From Nannocystis sp. RBIL2 (GTDB lineage: Bacteria > Myxococcota_A > Polyangia > Nannocystales > Nannocystaceae): a stretch of 64,000 nucleotides of DNA. The notes beneath the pieces are model-generated. The model saw nothing but the letters and a program-made list of their open reading frames with translations, searched no databases and was not told where the DNA came from. Each line of letters begins with the position of its first letter. Within the stretch, counting starts at the first letter, position 1. The stretch lies in contig NZ_JAPNJW010000002.1 of NCBI RefSeq assembly GCF_026626745.1, positions 5,852,151 through 5,916,150 on the forward strand, given 5' to 3'. A program made the position numbers and the translations under genes. Of the stretch, positions 16,424 through 25,941 are shown in pieces.

Positions 16424-17662
16424 TCAGCCCGGCGGCTCGAACTGGTCGCAGGCGGTGTCGATGACGCCGACCGCCTCGGCGAAGAACGGGGTGTAGTCGG
16501 CCGCGCAGACGCTGCCGATCACCCCGTTCGAAAACATGTCGACGAAGCTCTGCAGGCGCGGGGACGCGTCGGCGCCCATGCCGTCGCCGCCGTTCGGGTC
16601 GCCGCCGGGCGGGCACAGGCCCATCGGCAGGTTGCTGTCGCCGACCAGGCCGAGCACCACGGCCGACTTCTCCTCGCCGCCCTTGGCGGCGACGACGGCC
16701 TGGAACCACTCGGCCGGCTCGCCGGGCGAGCCCTTGCCGTCGTCGGCGGCGTCGTCCTCCTCGTCGGTGATGAACACGAGCACGAGGAGCGCGTCGTCGC
16801 GGAGGAAGCCCTCGTCGCAGCCGCCGGCGCCGTTCTGCGGGTCGCCGAGCGCCGAGGTGGCGGACAGCATGACCTTCTCGTCGCCGCTGCCGTAGGTGCC
16901 GACGTTGGCGATGCACTCGAACGTCTGGGCCAGCTCGGGCTGGCTCTCCGTCATGTAGCGCTTCATGTCGGCGAGCATGCAGTGCTTGCCGGTGGCGTCG
17001 AACTCCTTGCCGGTGCCGTACTCGTAGTTGCACTGCGACAGCGGCAGGTCGTTGCAGTCGAAGCCGTTGCAGGTCACGCCCGAGCCGCCGCAGGCGTTCT
17101 CGCAGCAGACGGGCGCGGGGGTGCAGTTGCACGTGCCGTTGGTGCACGTGCTGCTGAGGCCCGTGTTCATGCCGTTGTCGGTCGAGACCGCCATGATATG
17201 GTAGTCCTTGGCCGCCAGCGTATTGGTGATCGTGTCGATGAAGCCGGGGAACGAGGCGATCAGGTTGGCCTGCTCGTCGGCCATCGAGCCCGAGTTGTCG
17301 ACCACGAACAGGAAGTCGATCTTCTTACAGCCGGCCGCCAGCGGGTCGTTCTCGCCGGTGGTGCCCTCCGGCTGCTCGCCGAGGTCGAGCTTCGGCAGGC
17401 CGTCGGGCGGCGTATTGTCGGTGGTGGTGCCGGCGCTCGGATCGCCGGTGGTGGTGGTCGGGACGGCCGTCGAATCGCCGCCCGGGGCGTCCGGTCCGGT
17501 CGTCGTCCCGGGCGCCTGACCGGTGAGGCTGGTGGCACCGGTGATCCCGGTGGCGGTGGCGGGGCTAGGTCCGCTGCTGTCGCCGCAGCCGGCGACGACG
17601 GCGAGCCCGAGGAATGATTCGACGGCGAATCGTACTGAGCGACGCATCATCGCCGCCAGCAT
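16424..17662 (-). CDS. von Willebrand factor A-like lipoprotein
   Basis: 412 residues from ATG 17662; ATG 17650 is also possible. Lipobox LAVVAGC, then a Thr/Gly/Pro linker. The vWA-like domain starts with a metal-site (MIDAS) motif DNSGSM in FLFVVDNSGSMADEQANLI and continues to FVFITDEEDD. Between these lies a Cys-rich insertion (TCTNGTCNCTPAPVCCENAC). The end carries SVCAADYTPFFAEAVG. It is likely an exported protein that binds a partner through a metal-dependent site. A paralogue with the same plan lies immediately upstream on the same strand (17924-19048), showing a tandem duplication. Confidence 0.87.
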   Translation of the reverse strand: MLAAMMRRSVRFAVESFLGLAVVAGCGDSSGPSPATATGITGATSLTGQAPGTTTGPDAPGGDSTAVPTTTTGDPSAGTTTDNTPPDGLPKLDLGEQPEGTTGENDPLAAGCKKIDFLFVVDNSGSMADEQANLIASFPGFIDTITNTLAAKDYHIMAVSTDNGMNTGLSSTCTNGTCNCTPAPVCCENACGGSGVTCNGFDCNDLPLSQCNYEYGTGKEFDATGKHCMLADMKRYMTESQPELAQTFECIANVGTYGSGDEKVMLSATSALGDPQNGAGGCDEGFLRDDALLVLVFITDEEDDAADDGKGSPGEPAEWFQAVVAAKGGEEKSAVVLGLVGDSNLPMGLCPPGGDPNGGDGMGADASPRLQSFVDMFSNGVIGSVCAADYTPFFAEAVGVIDTACDQFEPPG

Positions 17663-17769
17663 CGCTCACTCCATGACCGCGGCGAAAGGCGTCATGGCTA
17701 TTACGATTCGTGTGCGCCGTCACGGGTGATTGTCCAGAGATTGCGCGGTGCGGCGGGCGCATCGCCGGA

Positions 17770-17783
17770 TGTCTCTTCGGACA
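17770..17783. repeat. Dispersed palindrome between vWA-like paralogues
   Basis: TGTCT-CTTC-GGACA with one T-G apposition, in the 260-bp gap between the two vWA-like genes. Nothing else recognisable is in this gap. Confidence 0.6.
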
Positions 17784-17923
17784 TCTGCTGCGATCTCCGA
17801 GCGAGCCGCCCGAAGCACGGCGTTTCACGGATACGCGCGCCGGCGGCCCGGACGCCGCGCGGAGCGGCCGCCGCGGTGAATGCGGGCGCTTCGAGGTTTC
17901 GCCGGGAATGGCAGCACCGCGCG

Positions 17924-19048
17924 TCAGCCGACCGGTTCGAACACGTCGCAGGCGAAGTCGATCACCCCGACCGCCTCGGTGAAGAACGGCGTGTAGTCGG
18001 TGGCGCAGACGCTGCCGATCACCCCGTTCTCGAAGCGGTCGACGAAGTCCTGCAGCCGCGGCGACGACTCGGCGCCGGTGCCGTCCATGTTCGGGCCGCC
18101 GCCGGGCGGGCACACGCCGCCGTCGAGGTTGCCGTCGCCGACCAGGCCGAGCACCACCACCGCGTCGGTGTCGCCGTGCTTGGCGGCGACGAGCCGGTCG
18201 TACCACTCCTTGGGCAGGCCGGGCGTACCCTCGCCCTCGATCGCGTTGTCGTCCTCCTCGTCGGTGATGATGATGACGACGAGGATCGCGTCGTCGCGCA
18301 GGAAGCCCTCGTCGCACCCGCCGGGCCCGTTGAGCGGGTCGCTGACGGCCTCGAGGGTCGCCAGCACCGGCTTCTCGGCGCCGCTGCCGTGGGTGCCGAT
18401 GTTGGCCACGCACTCGAAGGTGCCGGCGAGGTCGGGCTGGTCGGCCTTCATGTAGCGGCGCCCGTCGGCGAGGCTGCAGCGCTGACCGACGGCGTTGTAG
18501 ACGTTGCCGCGCCCGTAGACCTGGTCGCAGTCGGAGATCGGCAGGGCGTCGCAGGCGTAGCCGTTGCAATCCTTGCCGAACAGCTCGCAGGTCTTCTGGC
18601 AGCAGATCGGCGCCGGCATGCAGGCGCACGAGTCGGCGTTGCACTTGGTGCTGAGGCCGGCGGCCTGACCGTCGTCGGTCGGGACCGCCATGATGTGATA
18701 GTCCTGGGCCGCGATCGTCTGGGTGATGGTGGCGATGAAGCCGGGGAACGAGGCGATCAGGTTGGCCTGCTCGTCGGCCATCGAGCCCGAGTTGTCGATG
18801 ACGAACAAAAAATCGGCCTTGGCGCAGCCGGCCGCCGCCGGGTCGTCCGGCCTGCCGCCGTCGGACGGGGGCAGGTCGAGCTTGCCGATGACGCCAGGGT
18901 CCGGCACGTCGATGGCGCCCGTGGTGTCGTCGCCGGTCAGCACGACGCCGCCGGAGGTCCCGTCGCTGCCGCCGTGAGAGCTCTGGTTTTCGCACGCCGT
19001 CCCGGCGGTCCACAGCGCGACCGTCGTCGCGAACACGAAGCGATGCAT
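17924..19048 (-). CDS. von Willebrand factor A-like lipoprotein (paralogue)
   Basis: 374 residues from ATG 19048, with lipobox AGTAC. It shares nearly the whole plan of the neighbouring gene at 16424: FLFVIDNSGSMADEQANLI, ASFPGF, the Cys-rich insertion (CNADSCACMPAPICCQKTC), GGCDEGFLRDDA, ITDEEDDN, SPRLQDFVDRFENGVIGSVC and DYTPFF. The linker is shorter and Gly/Asp/Ser-rich. CTATAT just upstream of the start (19055-19060, reading ATATAG on the coding strand) is a possible -10. Function is unknown; duplication implies related but perhaps diverged partners. Confidence 0.87.
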   Translation of the reverse strand: MHRFVFATTVALWTAGTACENQSSHGGSDGTSGGVVLTGDDTTGAIDVPDPGVIGKLDLPPSDGGRPDDPAAAGCAKADFLFVIDNSGSMADEQANLIASFPGFIATITQTIAAQDYHIMAVPTDDGQAAGLSTKCNADSCACMPAPICCQKTCELFGKDCNGYACDALPISDCDQVYGRGNVYNAVGQRCSLADGRRYMKADQPDLAGTFECVANIGTHGSGAEKPVLATLEAVSDPLNGPGGCDEGFLRDDAILVVIIITDEEDDNAIEGEGTPGLPKEWYDRLVAAKHGDTDAVVVLGLVGDGNLDGGVCPPGGGPNMDGTGAESSPRLQDFVDRFENGVIGSVCATDYTPFFTEAVGVIDFACDVFEPVG

Positions 19049-19130
19049 GCAGTTCTATATGCGCCCGATCGCCTGGACCATCGTCCGGGCGGTGGGGCCC
19101 GTCACATCCGAGGCGCGCGGCGATTCATCG

Positions 19131-20735
19131 CTACGATGATATGAGCCGAGTCCGCTCGACCGACAGCGCAGCCTTCACTCTGGCGAATTCGCGGGCCACG
19201 GCCGCGAGTTCGTCGCTCGCGGGCTGCTCCGCGCGGGCGGCGGCATAGAGCGACTGACAGCGTTCGGCGAGCAGTCGCGCGCCGAACCCGGCCGAGCTGC
19301 CCTTGAGCCGGTGCGCCAATTGAGCGACTCGCGCGATCTCCCGGCGTCCGGCGGCCTCTTGCAGGGCCTCGAGGTCGCCCTCGGCCTCGCGCAGGTACAC
19401 GTCGATGAGGCCGGGGACGAAGGCAGGGTCGTCGGCGGTGACGTAGCCGCGGATCACCGCCAGCTCGACGGGCTGCATGCGCTCGGCGGCGACGCGGGCG
19501 ATCGTGGCGCGCAGGGTCTCGAGCTTGACCGGCTTGATCAGGATCGCGTCGATGCCGGCGTCCTTGCAGCGGCCGAGCACGTCGATCTCGGTGTGGCCGG
19601 TGAGGGCGATCAGGGCGACGTCGCCGCGGACGTCGCGGATCTGCCGCGCCGCCCCGGGGCCGTCGAGCTCGGGCAGCTGGACGTCGAGGATGACCGCCAC
19701 GTACGGCCGCGCGAGCGCGCTGGCGACCGCGGCCGCGCCGTCGGCCACGCCGTCGACCGCGTAACCGCAGCGCCGCAGCGCGGTGACCAACAGCTCGCGA
19801 CCGGCGCCGTCGTCGTCTGCGACCAGGATGCGCGGGCGGTTGTCGGCCTGGGCGGTCGGCTGGGCCGCGGGCGCGACGAGGAGCGGCATCGCCACCTCGA
19901 AGCGGAAGGTCGTGCCGACGCCGGGGTCGCTGTCGACGTCGAGGCGGCCGCCGAGCGCGTCGACCAGCTGTTTGCTGATCGACAGGCCGAGGCCGCTGCC
20001 CTCGACGCTGAGGTCGCCGACGCGGGAGAAGTCGCGGAACAGCCTGCTCATGGCCTCGGGGCCGATGCCGACGCCGGTGTCGCTGACCTCGACCTGCAGG
20101 CGCGCGACGTCGCCTTCGACCCGCGCCGAGGCGCGCAGCTCGACGTGACCCTGGCGCGTGAACTTGATCGAGTTGCCGATCAGGTTGATGACGACCTGGC
20201 GCAGCCGCAGGCGATCGCCGCGCAGCCGCGCCGGCAGGTCCGACGCCAGCGCGGACCGCAGCTCGAGGCCGCGCTTGTGCGCGCTCGGGCCGAGCAGGTC
20301 GACGAGCTGCTCGAGAGTGGCCCGCGGCGAGAAGTCGTCGGTCCGCAGCGACGGCTGCTTGCCCTCGATCTGCGAGGTGTCGACCAGGCCGTCGATCAGC
20401 AGCAGCAGGTCCTCGCTCGAGCCGCGCAGCGTGCTGAGGTGCTGCCGGCGCTGCTCGAGCGGCAGGCCGTGGTCGTCGAGCAGCGCCAGCAGGCTCATGA
20501 TCGCCTGCATCGGCGTGCGCAGCTCGTGGCTGACGTGCGCGACCATGCGCGAGCGCAGCTCGGCGGTCGCGTGGGCAGCCTCGCTGCGCTCGCGCAGGGC
20601 CCGGTTGTCCTCTGCGAGGCGAGCGAGCTCGGCGCGGTCGGTCGCGACGCGGCGCCGATTGGCCACGATCGTGGCGATCAGGGCGACCGAGAGCGCGAGG
20701 ACGACGACGATCAGGACGACCGTCGCGCCCGTCAA
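19131..20735 (-). CDS. Hybrid histidine kinase with receiver and Hpt domains
   Basis: 534 residues. TTG 20735 overlaps the upstream stop (TTGA), so I take it as the start. One membrane segment (VVLIVVVLALSVALIATIVA) leads into a coiled region. The kinase has an intact H-box VSHELRTPM, N-box VVINLIGNSIKF, G1 DTGVGIG and G2 GSGLGLSISK. A receiver follows (ADDDG, VILDVQLPELDG, LTGH, IKPVK), and a C-terminal Hpt domain with its phosphorylatable His in AHRLKGSSAGFG. There is no periplasmic sensor domain, so the signal probably comes from the coupled upstream protein (20732-23299). No separate output regulator is adjacent. Confidence 0.93.
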   Translation of the reverse strand: MTGATVVLIVVVLALSVALIATIVANRRRVATDRAELARLAEDNRALRERSEAAHATAELRSRMVAHVSHELRTPMQAIMSLLALLDDHGLPLEQRRQHLSTLRGSSEDLLLLIDGLVDTSQIEGKQPSLRTDDFSPRATLEQLVDLLGPSAHKRGLELRSALASDLPARLRGDRLRLRQVVINLIGNSIKFTRQGHVELRASARVEGDVARLQVEVSDTGVGIGPEAMSRLFRDFSRVGDLSVEGSGLGLSISKQLVDALGGRLDVDSDPGVGTTFRFEVAMPLLVAPAAQPTAQADNRPRILVADDDGAGRELLVTALRRCGYAVDGVADGAAAVASALARPYVAVILDVQLPELDGPGAARQIRDVRGDVALIALTGHTEIDVLGRCKDAGIDAILIKPVKLETLRATIARVAAERMQPVELAVIRGYVTADDPAFVPGLIDVYLREAEGDLEALQEAAGRREIARVAQLAHRLKGSSAGFGARLLAERCQSLYAAARAEQPASDELAAVAREFARVKAALSVERTRLISS

Positions 20736-23299
20736 TTCGGGCCCCCGACGACGACGAAGAGCTCGGTCTCGCCCTTGCCCTTGATCTCGCTGACGCCGAT
20801 GCTCTCGGTCTTGTAGTCGGGCTCGATCTGCAGCCGCGCCGCCGCGCTGACGCACACCTGGCCGACGCGGGCGTTTTGTTCGATGCGCTGGGCGGTGTTC
20901 ACGGTGTCGCCCCAGATGTCGAAGATGTACTGCCGCGTGCCGACCACGCCGCCGACGACCGGGCCGACGTGGACGCCGATCCGCAGGTTCCAGTGGGTCG
21001 GCAGCTCGGCGCTGGCCGCCAGGATCGCGCGGCCGAACTGCACGCAGCGCAGGGCGGGGCGCTCGTCGTCGGCGTCGGCGTCGAACAGGCCGGCGGCGCC
21101 CATGAAGGAGTCGCCGATCGTCTTGATCTTCTGCACCCCGAGCTCGAGCGCGAGCTGTTCGAACCGGGTGAACAGGTCCTGCAGGCTGATCAGCACCTCT
21201 TCGGGGCTGTGGCGGTCGCAATAGGCGGTAAAGCCGACGATGTCGGCGAACACCACCGCGACGTTGTCGAGCCGGCGCGGGGCGATCGTGCCGGACGACT
21301 GCAGCTCGTCGGCGATCGGGTCGGGCAGGAGCACGCGCAGCAGGTCGTTGGCGCGGCGGCCCTCGGCGGCCAGCTGGACCAGGTGGTGGCGGGCCTTGTC
21401 GCGCAGGAACTTCTTCTCGAGGCAGGCGCCGAGGCGGGCCCGCAGCAGCGCCGGGCTGACCGGCTTGGGCAGGAAGTCCTCGGCGCCGCGCTCGATGCAG
21501 GCGGCCACGCTCGAGGTCTCCTCGACCGCGGAGATCATCAGGACGCTGAGCCGCTCGAGCGCGCCCTTCTCGCGCAGCTCCTCGAGCACGGCGATGCCGT
21601 CGCTGTCGGGCAGGAGGACGTCGAGCAGGATGACGTCGAACTCCTGCTGCCACACCAGGTCGAGCGCCTCGCTGGCGGTGCCCGCGACCTCGACCGTGTT
21701 GCCGGCCTGCCGCAACTGGTGGGCCAGTAATTCGCGGCTGGTCGGGCTGTCGTCGACCACCAGGACCGAGCCGGTGCGGCGCTCGGGCTCGGTCGTCGCG
21801 TCGGCGTCGGGGATGGCGAGCCGGGCCAGCCGCGACGAGGCCTCGAACGAGTTCTTCCACCCGCCGCCGCTCATCGAGGCGATGGCCTGGGTCTCGCCGA
21901 GCTGATTGGTGATCGTCGTCTGCTGCGAGCCGGGCGCGACGCCGCCGACCACCGTGAAGAACACCGTCGCGGTGTTGCCGGTGGTGTTGCCGGCAGACAT
22001 GCGCCCGCCGAGCGACAGCACCAGGAGGCGGCAGATCGCCAGGTCGAGCCGGCCGCCCTGGCTGCGCGCGCCGCTGGTCAGCGGGTCGAAGTCGATGGAG
22101 GCGGTGGTGTCGGTCAGCGGATAGCCGGTGTCGCGGACCGAGAACAGCAGCTGGTGTGATGATTTGTCCCCGGGGACAGGTTCGACCGCGATCCGGATCT
22201 CCCCGCCGGGGGCGCGTGCGATCGCGTTCTGCCCGAGCAGCCCGAGGATCTGCCGGATCTGCGCCTCGCGCCCGTAGAAGGTCGTCGGTACGCCCTGCTC
22301 GACGTAGTGGCGCACCACCACCCCGGCGCGCGCGGCCTGGGACGACAGCGCCTCGGCGGCCTCGCGCAGCAGCGCGGCCGGGTAGAACACGCGGGCTCCC
22401 TCGGCGCTGCCGCCGATCCGACCGATGTCGAGGAGGCTCTGGACGACGCGCTCCATCTGTTCGCCGGCGACGCCGATCTTACGGGCCATGGCGGCGACGT
22501 CGGCCTCGGGCGGGGCGTCGGCGAGGGCGCGCGAGGCTCGCGACAGCTGGCCCAGCGGGTCGCGCAATTCGGTGGCGACGAGCGCCATGAATTCGTTGCG
22601 CGCGCGCAGGATCTCCTCGGCGATCCGGACCGCGTCGTCGAGCTGGCGCCGGCGCATGCGGTCCTCGCGGATGTCGGTCAGGACGCAGACGAAGCCGCGG
22701 TGGGCCGGCACGATCGCCACCGCCACCGGCACGACCGCGCCGTCGCGGCGGCGCAGCTCGTGCTCGTGGGTGTGCGGCATGTCGATGCTGCTCTTGACCG
22801 CCGAGGTCGCGAACGGGTTCTCGAGCCCGACCGCCTGCATGATCGACTTGCCGACCAGGGCGCTGGCCGGCTGGCCGGTGAGCTCGCACAGCTTGCGGTT
22901 GACGGTGCGGACCAGGCCGCGGTCGTCGACGAGCAGCACCGCGTGGCTCAGGGCCTCGAGCATGTCGCCGACCTGGCGCTGCGTCATGCTCGACTTCACC
23001 AGCGCCTGCATCGTGCGCAGGCTGGCGCGCGCGGCCAGGTAGACGAAGATCGCACCGCCGAGGAAGATGACGCCGGACAGCGCCACCACCGCTTCCTGCC
23101 AGCCGAGCAGCACCACCACCGAGGTGGCGACGTAGGTGGCGATGAAGACGAGGATCAGGGAGAGCAGGACCCGCCACGGGCCCGAGTGAGGTGTGACCTG
23201 ACGCAGTCGCAGCAGCGCCAGGGTTTGCCTCGCCCCCATCGCCAGGACCCCAGCGCCGAGCGCGATCAAGGCTGCGGTCGCTGCGAGGAACGGCGTCAT
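20732..23299 (-). CDS. Membrane PAS / degenerate kinase / receiver / class III cyclase
   Basis: 855 residues. Three N-terminal membrane segments (to about residue 90), a PAS domain (about 105-215), a kinase-like core (220-430), a receiver (about 510-625; VVDDS, ILLDVLLPDSDG, PKPV) and a class III nucleotide cyclase (about 675-840). The cyclase has both metal Asp residues (VVFADIVGFT and TIGDSFMG), the Lys in KIKTIGD, and DIWGDTVNTAQRIE with the catalytic Asn/Arg, consistent with adenylate cyclase. The kinase core looks dead: the H-box reads ATELRDPLG, with no His, and the G boxes are eroded. It likely makes cAMP in response to a signal relayed by the coupled hybrid kinase. Confidence 0.9.
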   Translation of the reverse strand: MTPFLAATAALIALGAGVLAMGARQTLALLRLRQVTPHSGPWRVLLSLILVFIATYVATSVVVLLGWQEAVVALSGVIFLGGAIFVYLAARASLRTMQALVKSSMTQRQVGDMLEALSHAVLLVDDRGLVRTVNRKLCELTGQPASALVGKSIMQAVGLENPFATSAVKSSIDMPHTHEHELRRRDGAVVPVAVAIVPAHRGFVCVLTDIREDRMRRRQLDDAVRIAEEILRARNEFMALVATELRDPLGQLSRASRALADAPPEADVAAMARKIGVAGEQMERVVQSLLDIGRIGGSAEGARVFYPAALLREAAEALSSQAARAGVVVRHYVEQGVPTTFYGREAQIRQILGLLGQNAIARAPGGEIRIAVEPVPGDKSSHQLLFSVRDTGYPLTDTTASIDFDPLTSGARSQGGRLDLAICRLLVLSLGGRMSAGNTTGNTATVFFTVVGGVAPGSQQTTITNQLGETQAIASMSGGGWKNSFEASSRLARLAIPDADATTEPERRTGSVLVVDDSPTSRELLAHQLRQAGNTVEVAGTASEALDLVWQQEFDVILLDVLLPDSDGIAVLEELREKGALERLSVLMISAVEETSSVAACIERGAEDFLPKPVSPALLRARLGACLEKKFLRDKARHHLVQLAAEGRRANDLLRVLLPDPIADELQSSGTIAPRRLDNVAVVFADIVGFTAYCDRHSPEEVLISLQDLFTRFEQLALELGVQKIKTIGDSFMGAAGLFDADADDERPALRCVQFGRAILAASAELPTHWNLRIGVHVGPVVGGVVGTRQYIFDIWGDTVNTAQRIEQNARVGQVCVSAAARLQIEPDYKTESIGVSEIKGKGETELFVVVGGPN
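22165..22178. repeat. Dispersed palindrome, in frame
   Basis: TGTCC-CCGG-GGACA, perfect, in the eroded kinase core of the cyclase protein (encodes PVPGDKSS). It has the same centre as the copies at 2137 and 3197. Confidence 0.85.
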
Positions 23300-23562
23300 T
23301 ATCCTACTGCGAGCTTGCGCGAAGCGGCTCCGGCGCTCAAGAGCCCAGGCGCGAATGGACAGGCGTCCGCGGCGCCTGGCGAGAGGAGAGCTGCTTCGTC
23401 GATCACGCTGCCCGTGAAGCGTCGCGGCGTGCGGGCCGACCGTCGTTCATGGCGGGCTTCTGTTGCCATTCACGGCGCGCTTTGGCCCGTGAACGTCGGA
23501 CTGCGCACGTCGTGTGTCGGTGCGCGTTGCCGCGCCGCGAAGGCCGCCCCATAGACCGGGGC

Positions 23563-24456
23563 ATGGCCAGGTTTCCGCAGCGCGTCCCGCGAGGGCGACC
23601 GCGTCCCGTGCGAGCGGTGGAGCGCAGCCGGATCCGGGCCCATGCACGCGCTGCGGTCGCGGTCGAGACGGCGCTCATGCGGCGGTGGTTCGGCGCCTCG
23701 AGCTTCGACGAGCGCGAGCGCAGCATCGCCAGCGTCGCCGCGGAGCAGGAGATCCCCGCCTACGCGGCGCAGCTCGAGGAGGAGTACCGCTACGACGGCG
23801 TGTGGGAGCTGCGTTGCCCCGGCTTCTTGCGCATCGGCGAGGTCGCCGCGCTGCCCGACCGCGCGCTGCTCGGCTGGCTCGATCGCCTGAGCGGGCTGCG
23901 CTTGCCCAGGACCCTGGCGATCCTCGACGAGGCGCCCGAGTTCGCGTCGGCGTGGCAGCTCGCGCTGCGCGTGTACATGACGCAGACCCTCGCCGAGGCC
24001 GACCAGGACTTGCTCGGCCTGCTCGCGGTCGAGGTGTGGAAGCGCCGCCGGCCCGACCGACCCTGCCTCGAGGTCCTGCTCGACGAGGAGTTCGCCGCCC
24101 ACGTCGCCTGCTTGACCGACGCCGGGCGCAACCTCGGCCGCTACCTCGCCTTCGTGCGCCGGGTGTTCCCGCTGCTGCAGGGCGACAACTTCGACGACGC
24201 GACTCTCGGAGGCGAGAGCGCCAGTCACCTCGTGCTGTGCGTGGCGCGCCTGGCCAAGCTGTCGCTGCGCGCGGCCTTCGCCTCGCCCGCGCAGGCGAGC
24301 GACGGCATGGCCGAGGCGCTGCGCTGGTACGACCGCCTGCCCGTCCGCCGCGGCGACCTCCGCGGCCCGTTCGCGCGGATCCTCGCAGAGGGGCTCGAGG
24401 CGCTCGGCCGCGCCGACGAGGCCGAGCGGCTGCGCCGCCGCGCCGAGGCGAGGTGA
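23563..24456 (+). CDS. Conserved-looking helical protein of unknown function
   Basis: 297 residues from ATG 23563; the first 38 are Arg-rich, and ATG 23677, which begins RRWFGASSFDERERS, may be the true start. No signal peptide, membrane segment or catalytic motif is apparent. The sequence is mainly helical with acidic patches (AAQLEEEYRYDG, MTQTLAEADQDLLGLLAVE) and ends in a TPR-like stretch (ARILAEGLEALGRADEAERL). Codon use matches neighbouring genes, and the frame is long, so it is likely real. Its stop is followed within 10 bp by a cluster of palindromes. Confidence 0.65.
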   Translation: MARFPQRVPRGRPRPVRAVERSRIRAHARAAVAVETALMRRWFGASSFDERERSIASVAAEQEIPAYAAQLEEEYRYDGVWELRCPGFLRIGEVAALPDRALLGWLDRLSGLRLPRTLAILDEAPEFASAWQLALRVYMTQTLAEADQDLLGLLAVEVWKRRRPDRPCLEVLLDEEFAAHVACLTDAGRNLGRYLAFVRRVFPLLQGDNFDDATLGGESASHLVLCVARLAKLSLRAAFASPAQASDGMAEALRWYDRLPVRRGDLRGPFARILAEGLEALGRADEAERLRRRAEAR

Positions 24457-24462
24457 ACCGCG

Positions 24463-24514
24463 GGACATGTCCGCATTGACATGTCCTTCAGTTCATTGCC
24501 GCTCGGACATGTCC
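24463..24514. repeat. Back-to-back palindrome arms between convergent genes
   Basis: Two copies of the perfect 10-mer dyad GGACATGTCC (24463-24472 and 24505-24514) with TGTCC-GCAT-TGACA (24468-24481, one mismatch) and further half-arms. Here the arms face outward from each other rather than across an N4 loop. It fills the space between a gene ending at 24456 and one ending at 24539. Confidence 0.7.
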
Positions 24515-24538
24515 GAACAGGCATGTCCGACCGCCGGC

Positions 24539-25747
24539 TCACGGGCCGTAGGCGTAGAGCGCGGCGGACACCGTCCAGGTGCCGCCCTCGACCACGTCGT
24601 CGATGGCGAACTGGAACTCGTGGTCGGCGCCGGGCTGCAGCGCCGAGGTGACGGGCCCGCGCAGGGGGGCGACGAGGTCGCCCGGGCACCAGTTGGCGCG
24701 GGCGGCCTGGACCGAGGCGATCGCGCCGCAGGGGTTCTCGGCGCAGAACTTGGCGGGGCCGACCGGGAGCGGGTTGTCGGTGATCGTGCACAGCTGGCCG
24801 CAGTCGGTGCGCCAGGCGTCGAACGAGGTGACGACCGCGCCGTCGAAGCTGATGTGGTGCCGGCGCTTGCAGAACTCCTCGGCCGGGCCGATGCAGTCGC
24901 CGATGTTGTCGGCCGCGCCGCCGTGGCCGCTGACCGTGTAGACCAGCTCCGCCTTCTTCACGCCCTCGGGCAGGCTGAACGGCACCGTGGTGGTCGCGCC
25001 GTCGACCCCGACGTCGCCGCTGAACAGGGAGATCGCCGCGAGCACGTCGCGCGGGGCCGGGCCCGGCTCGCCGTCGATGCGCACGCTGAGGTGCCAGCCG
25101 CCGGCCGAGCCGCTGACCTGGCCGGCGCCGTCGGCCCACGAGTTGATGTACGAGCGCAGCACGTGCTCGCCGGGGTGGGCGTTGGCGAAGTCGGTGATGT
25201 CGGCCTCGAGGTGGGCCGGGCCGCCGAACGGGGTGATCGAGCGCAGCAGCTCGAAGCCCGGCGGGTCGCCCGGGTCGCCGCCGGGATCGCTGATGAAGCC
25301 CATGGTCCGGTCGAACGCGTCGCACGAGGCGGGCCAGTTCTGCCCCGGCGGCGGCGGGCTCTTCTGCCACTTGTCCCAGGGGTAACAGTCGGTGTCGAGG
25401 TCGACGATCAGGGTGACCTTCGAGAAGGGGGCCGCGCCGAGGTCGAAGGCGACGTCCTTGTGCTGGGTGTTCCAGCCGTCCATGCCGCTGATCCACTCGG
25501 CGTCGAGCACCTGAATGCTGAACGGCTCGCGCTGGACCGGCTCGCCGGTGGTGGTGCCAGTCGGCGCTCCGGTGGTCGGCGCGGTGGCCCCGGTCTCGTC
25601 GGTGTTCGCAGTGGTGCCGCCGGTGGTGGTCGTGGCGCCGCCGGTGGTGGTGGTCGCGGCTGTCGTCTCGCCGCCGCTCGCGGGACAGGCAGCCAGCAGC
25701 AAGAGACAGCCATACGCGGACAGGTGCTTGGGGGCGGCAGCGAACAT
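24539..25747 (-). CDS. PNGase F-like lipoprotein
   Basis: 402 residues from ATG 25747. Lipobox LLLLAAC, then a long Thr/Gly linker. The two lobes of peptide-N-glycosidase F can be followed: an N-terminal beta-sandwich (DGWNTQHKDVAFDLG, VTLIVDLDTDCYPWDKW, FELLRSITPFGG) and a C-terminal one with the family landmarks VSGHGGAADNIGDC, EEFCKRRHHISFDG, WRTDC and ARANWCPGD. PNGase F cleaves N-glycans from Asn of glycoproteins; residues aligned with its active site (the Asp and Glu pair) could not be assigned by eye. Surface display by a predator would suit an attack on host or prey glycoproteins. Enzyme activity is an inference. Confidence 0.8.
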   Translation of the reverse strand: MFAAAPKHLSAYGCLLLLAACPASGGETTAATTTTGGATTTTGGTTANTDETGATAPTTGAPTGTTTGEPVQREPFSIQVLDAEWISGMDGWNTQHKDVAFDLGAAPFSKVTLIVDLDTDCYPWDKWQKSPPPPGQNWPASCDAFDRTMGFISDPGGDPGDPPGFELLRSITPFGGPAHLEADITDFANAHPGEHVLRSYINSWADGAGQVSGSAGGWHLSVRIDGEPGPAPRDVLAAISLFSGDVGVDGATTTVPFSLPEGVKKAELVYTVSGHGGAADNIGDCIGPAEEFCKRRHHISFDGAVVTSFDAWRTDCGQLCTITDNPLPVGPAKFCAENPCGAIASVQAARANWCPGDLVAPLRGPVTSALQPGADHEFQFAIDDVVEGGTWTVSAALYAYGP

Positions 25748-25941
25748 GCCTCGGGAGTAGACCGATGCCGCCGCGCCCGCGCAAGCGGCAGGGGGACACC
25801 GGCCCCGCAGAGCGGCGTCACGCGCGAGTGAGCGAAGCCCCGGAAGCCGCGTGCGCGGTGCATCGCCCCTGGCAGATCGATCGCATCACCTCGCGCGACG
25901 TAGGAGTCGGTCGCGCCGGGGCGCGGGGTCGCTCGCGCGCA

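Noticed and set aside
20732..23299. Active histidine kinase
   Set aside because: The residue that should be the phosphorylated His is Thr, and the glycine boxes are degraded, so only the receiver and cyclase are expected to work.
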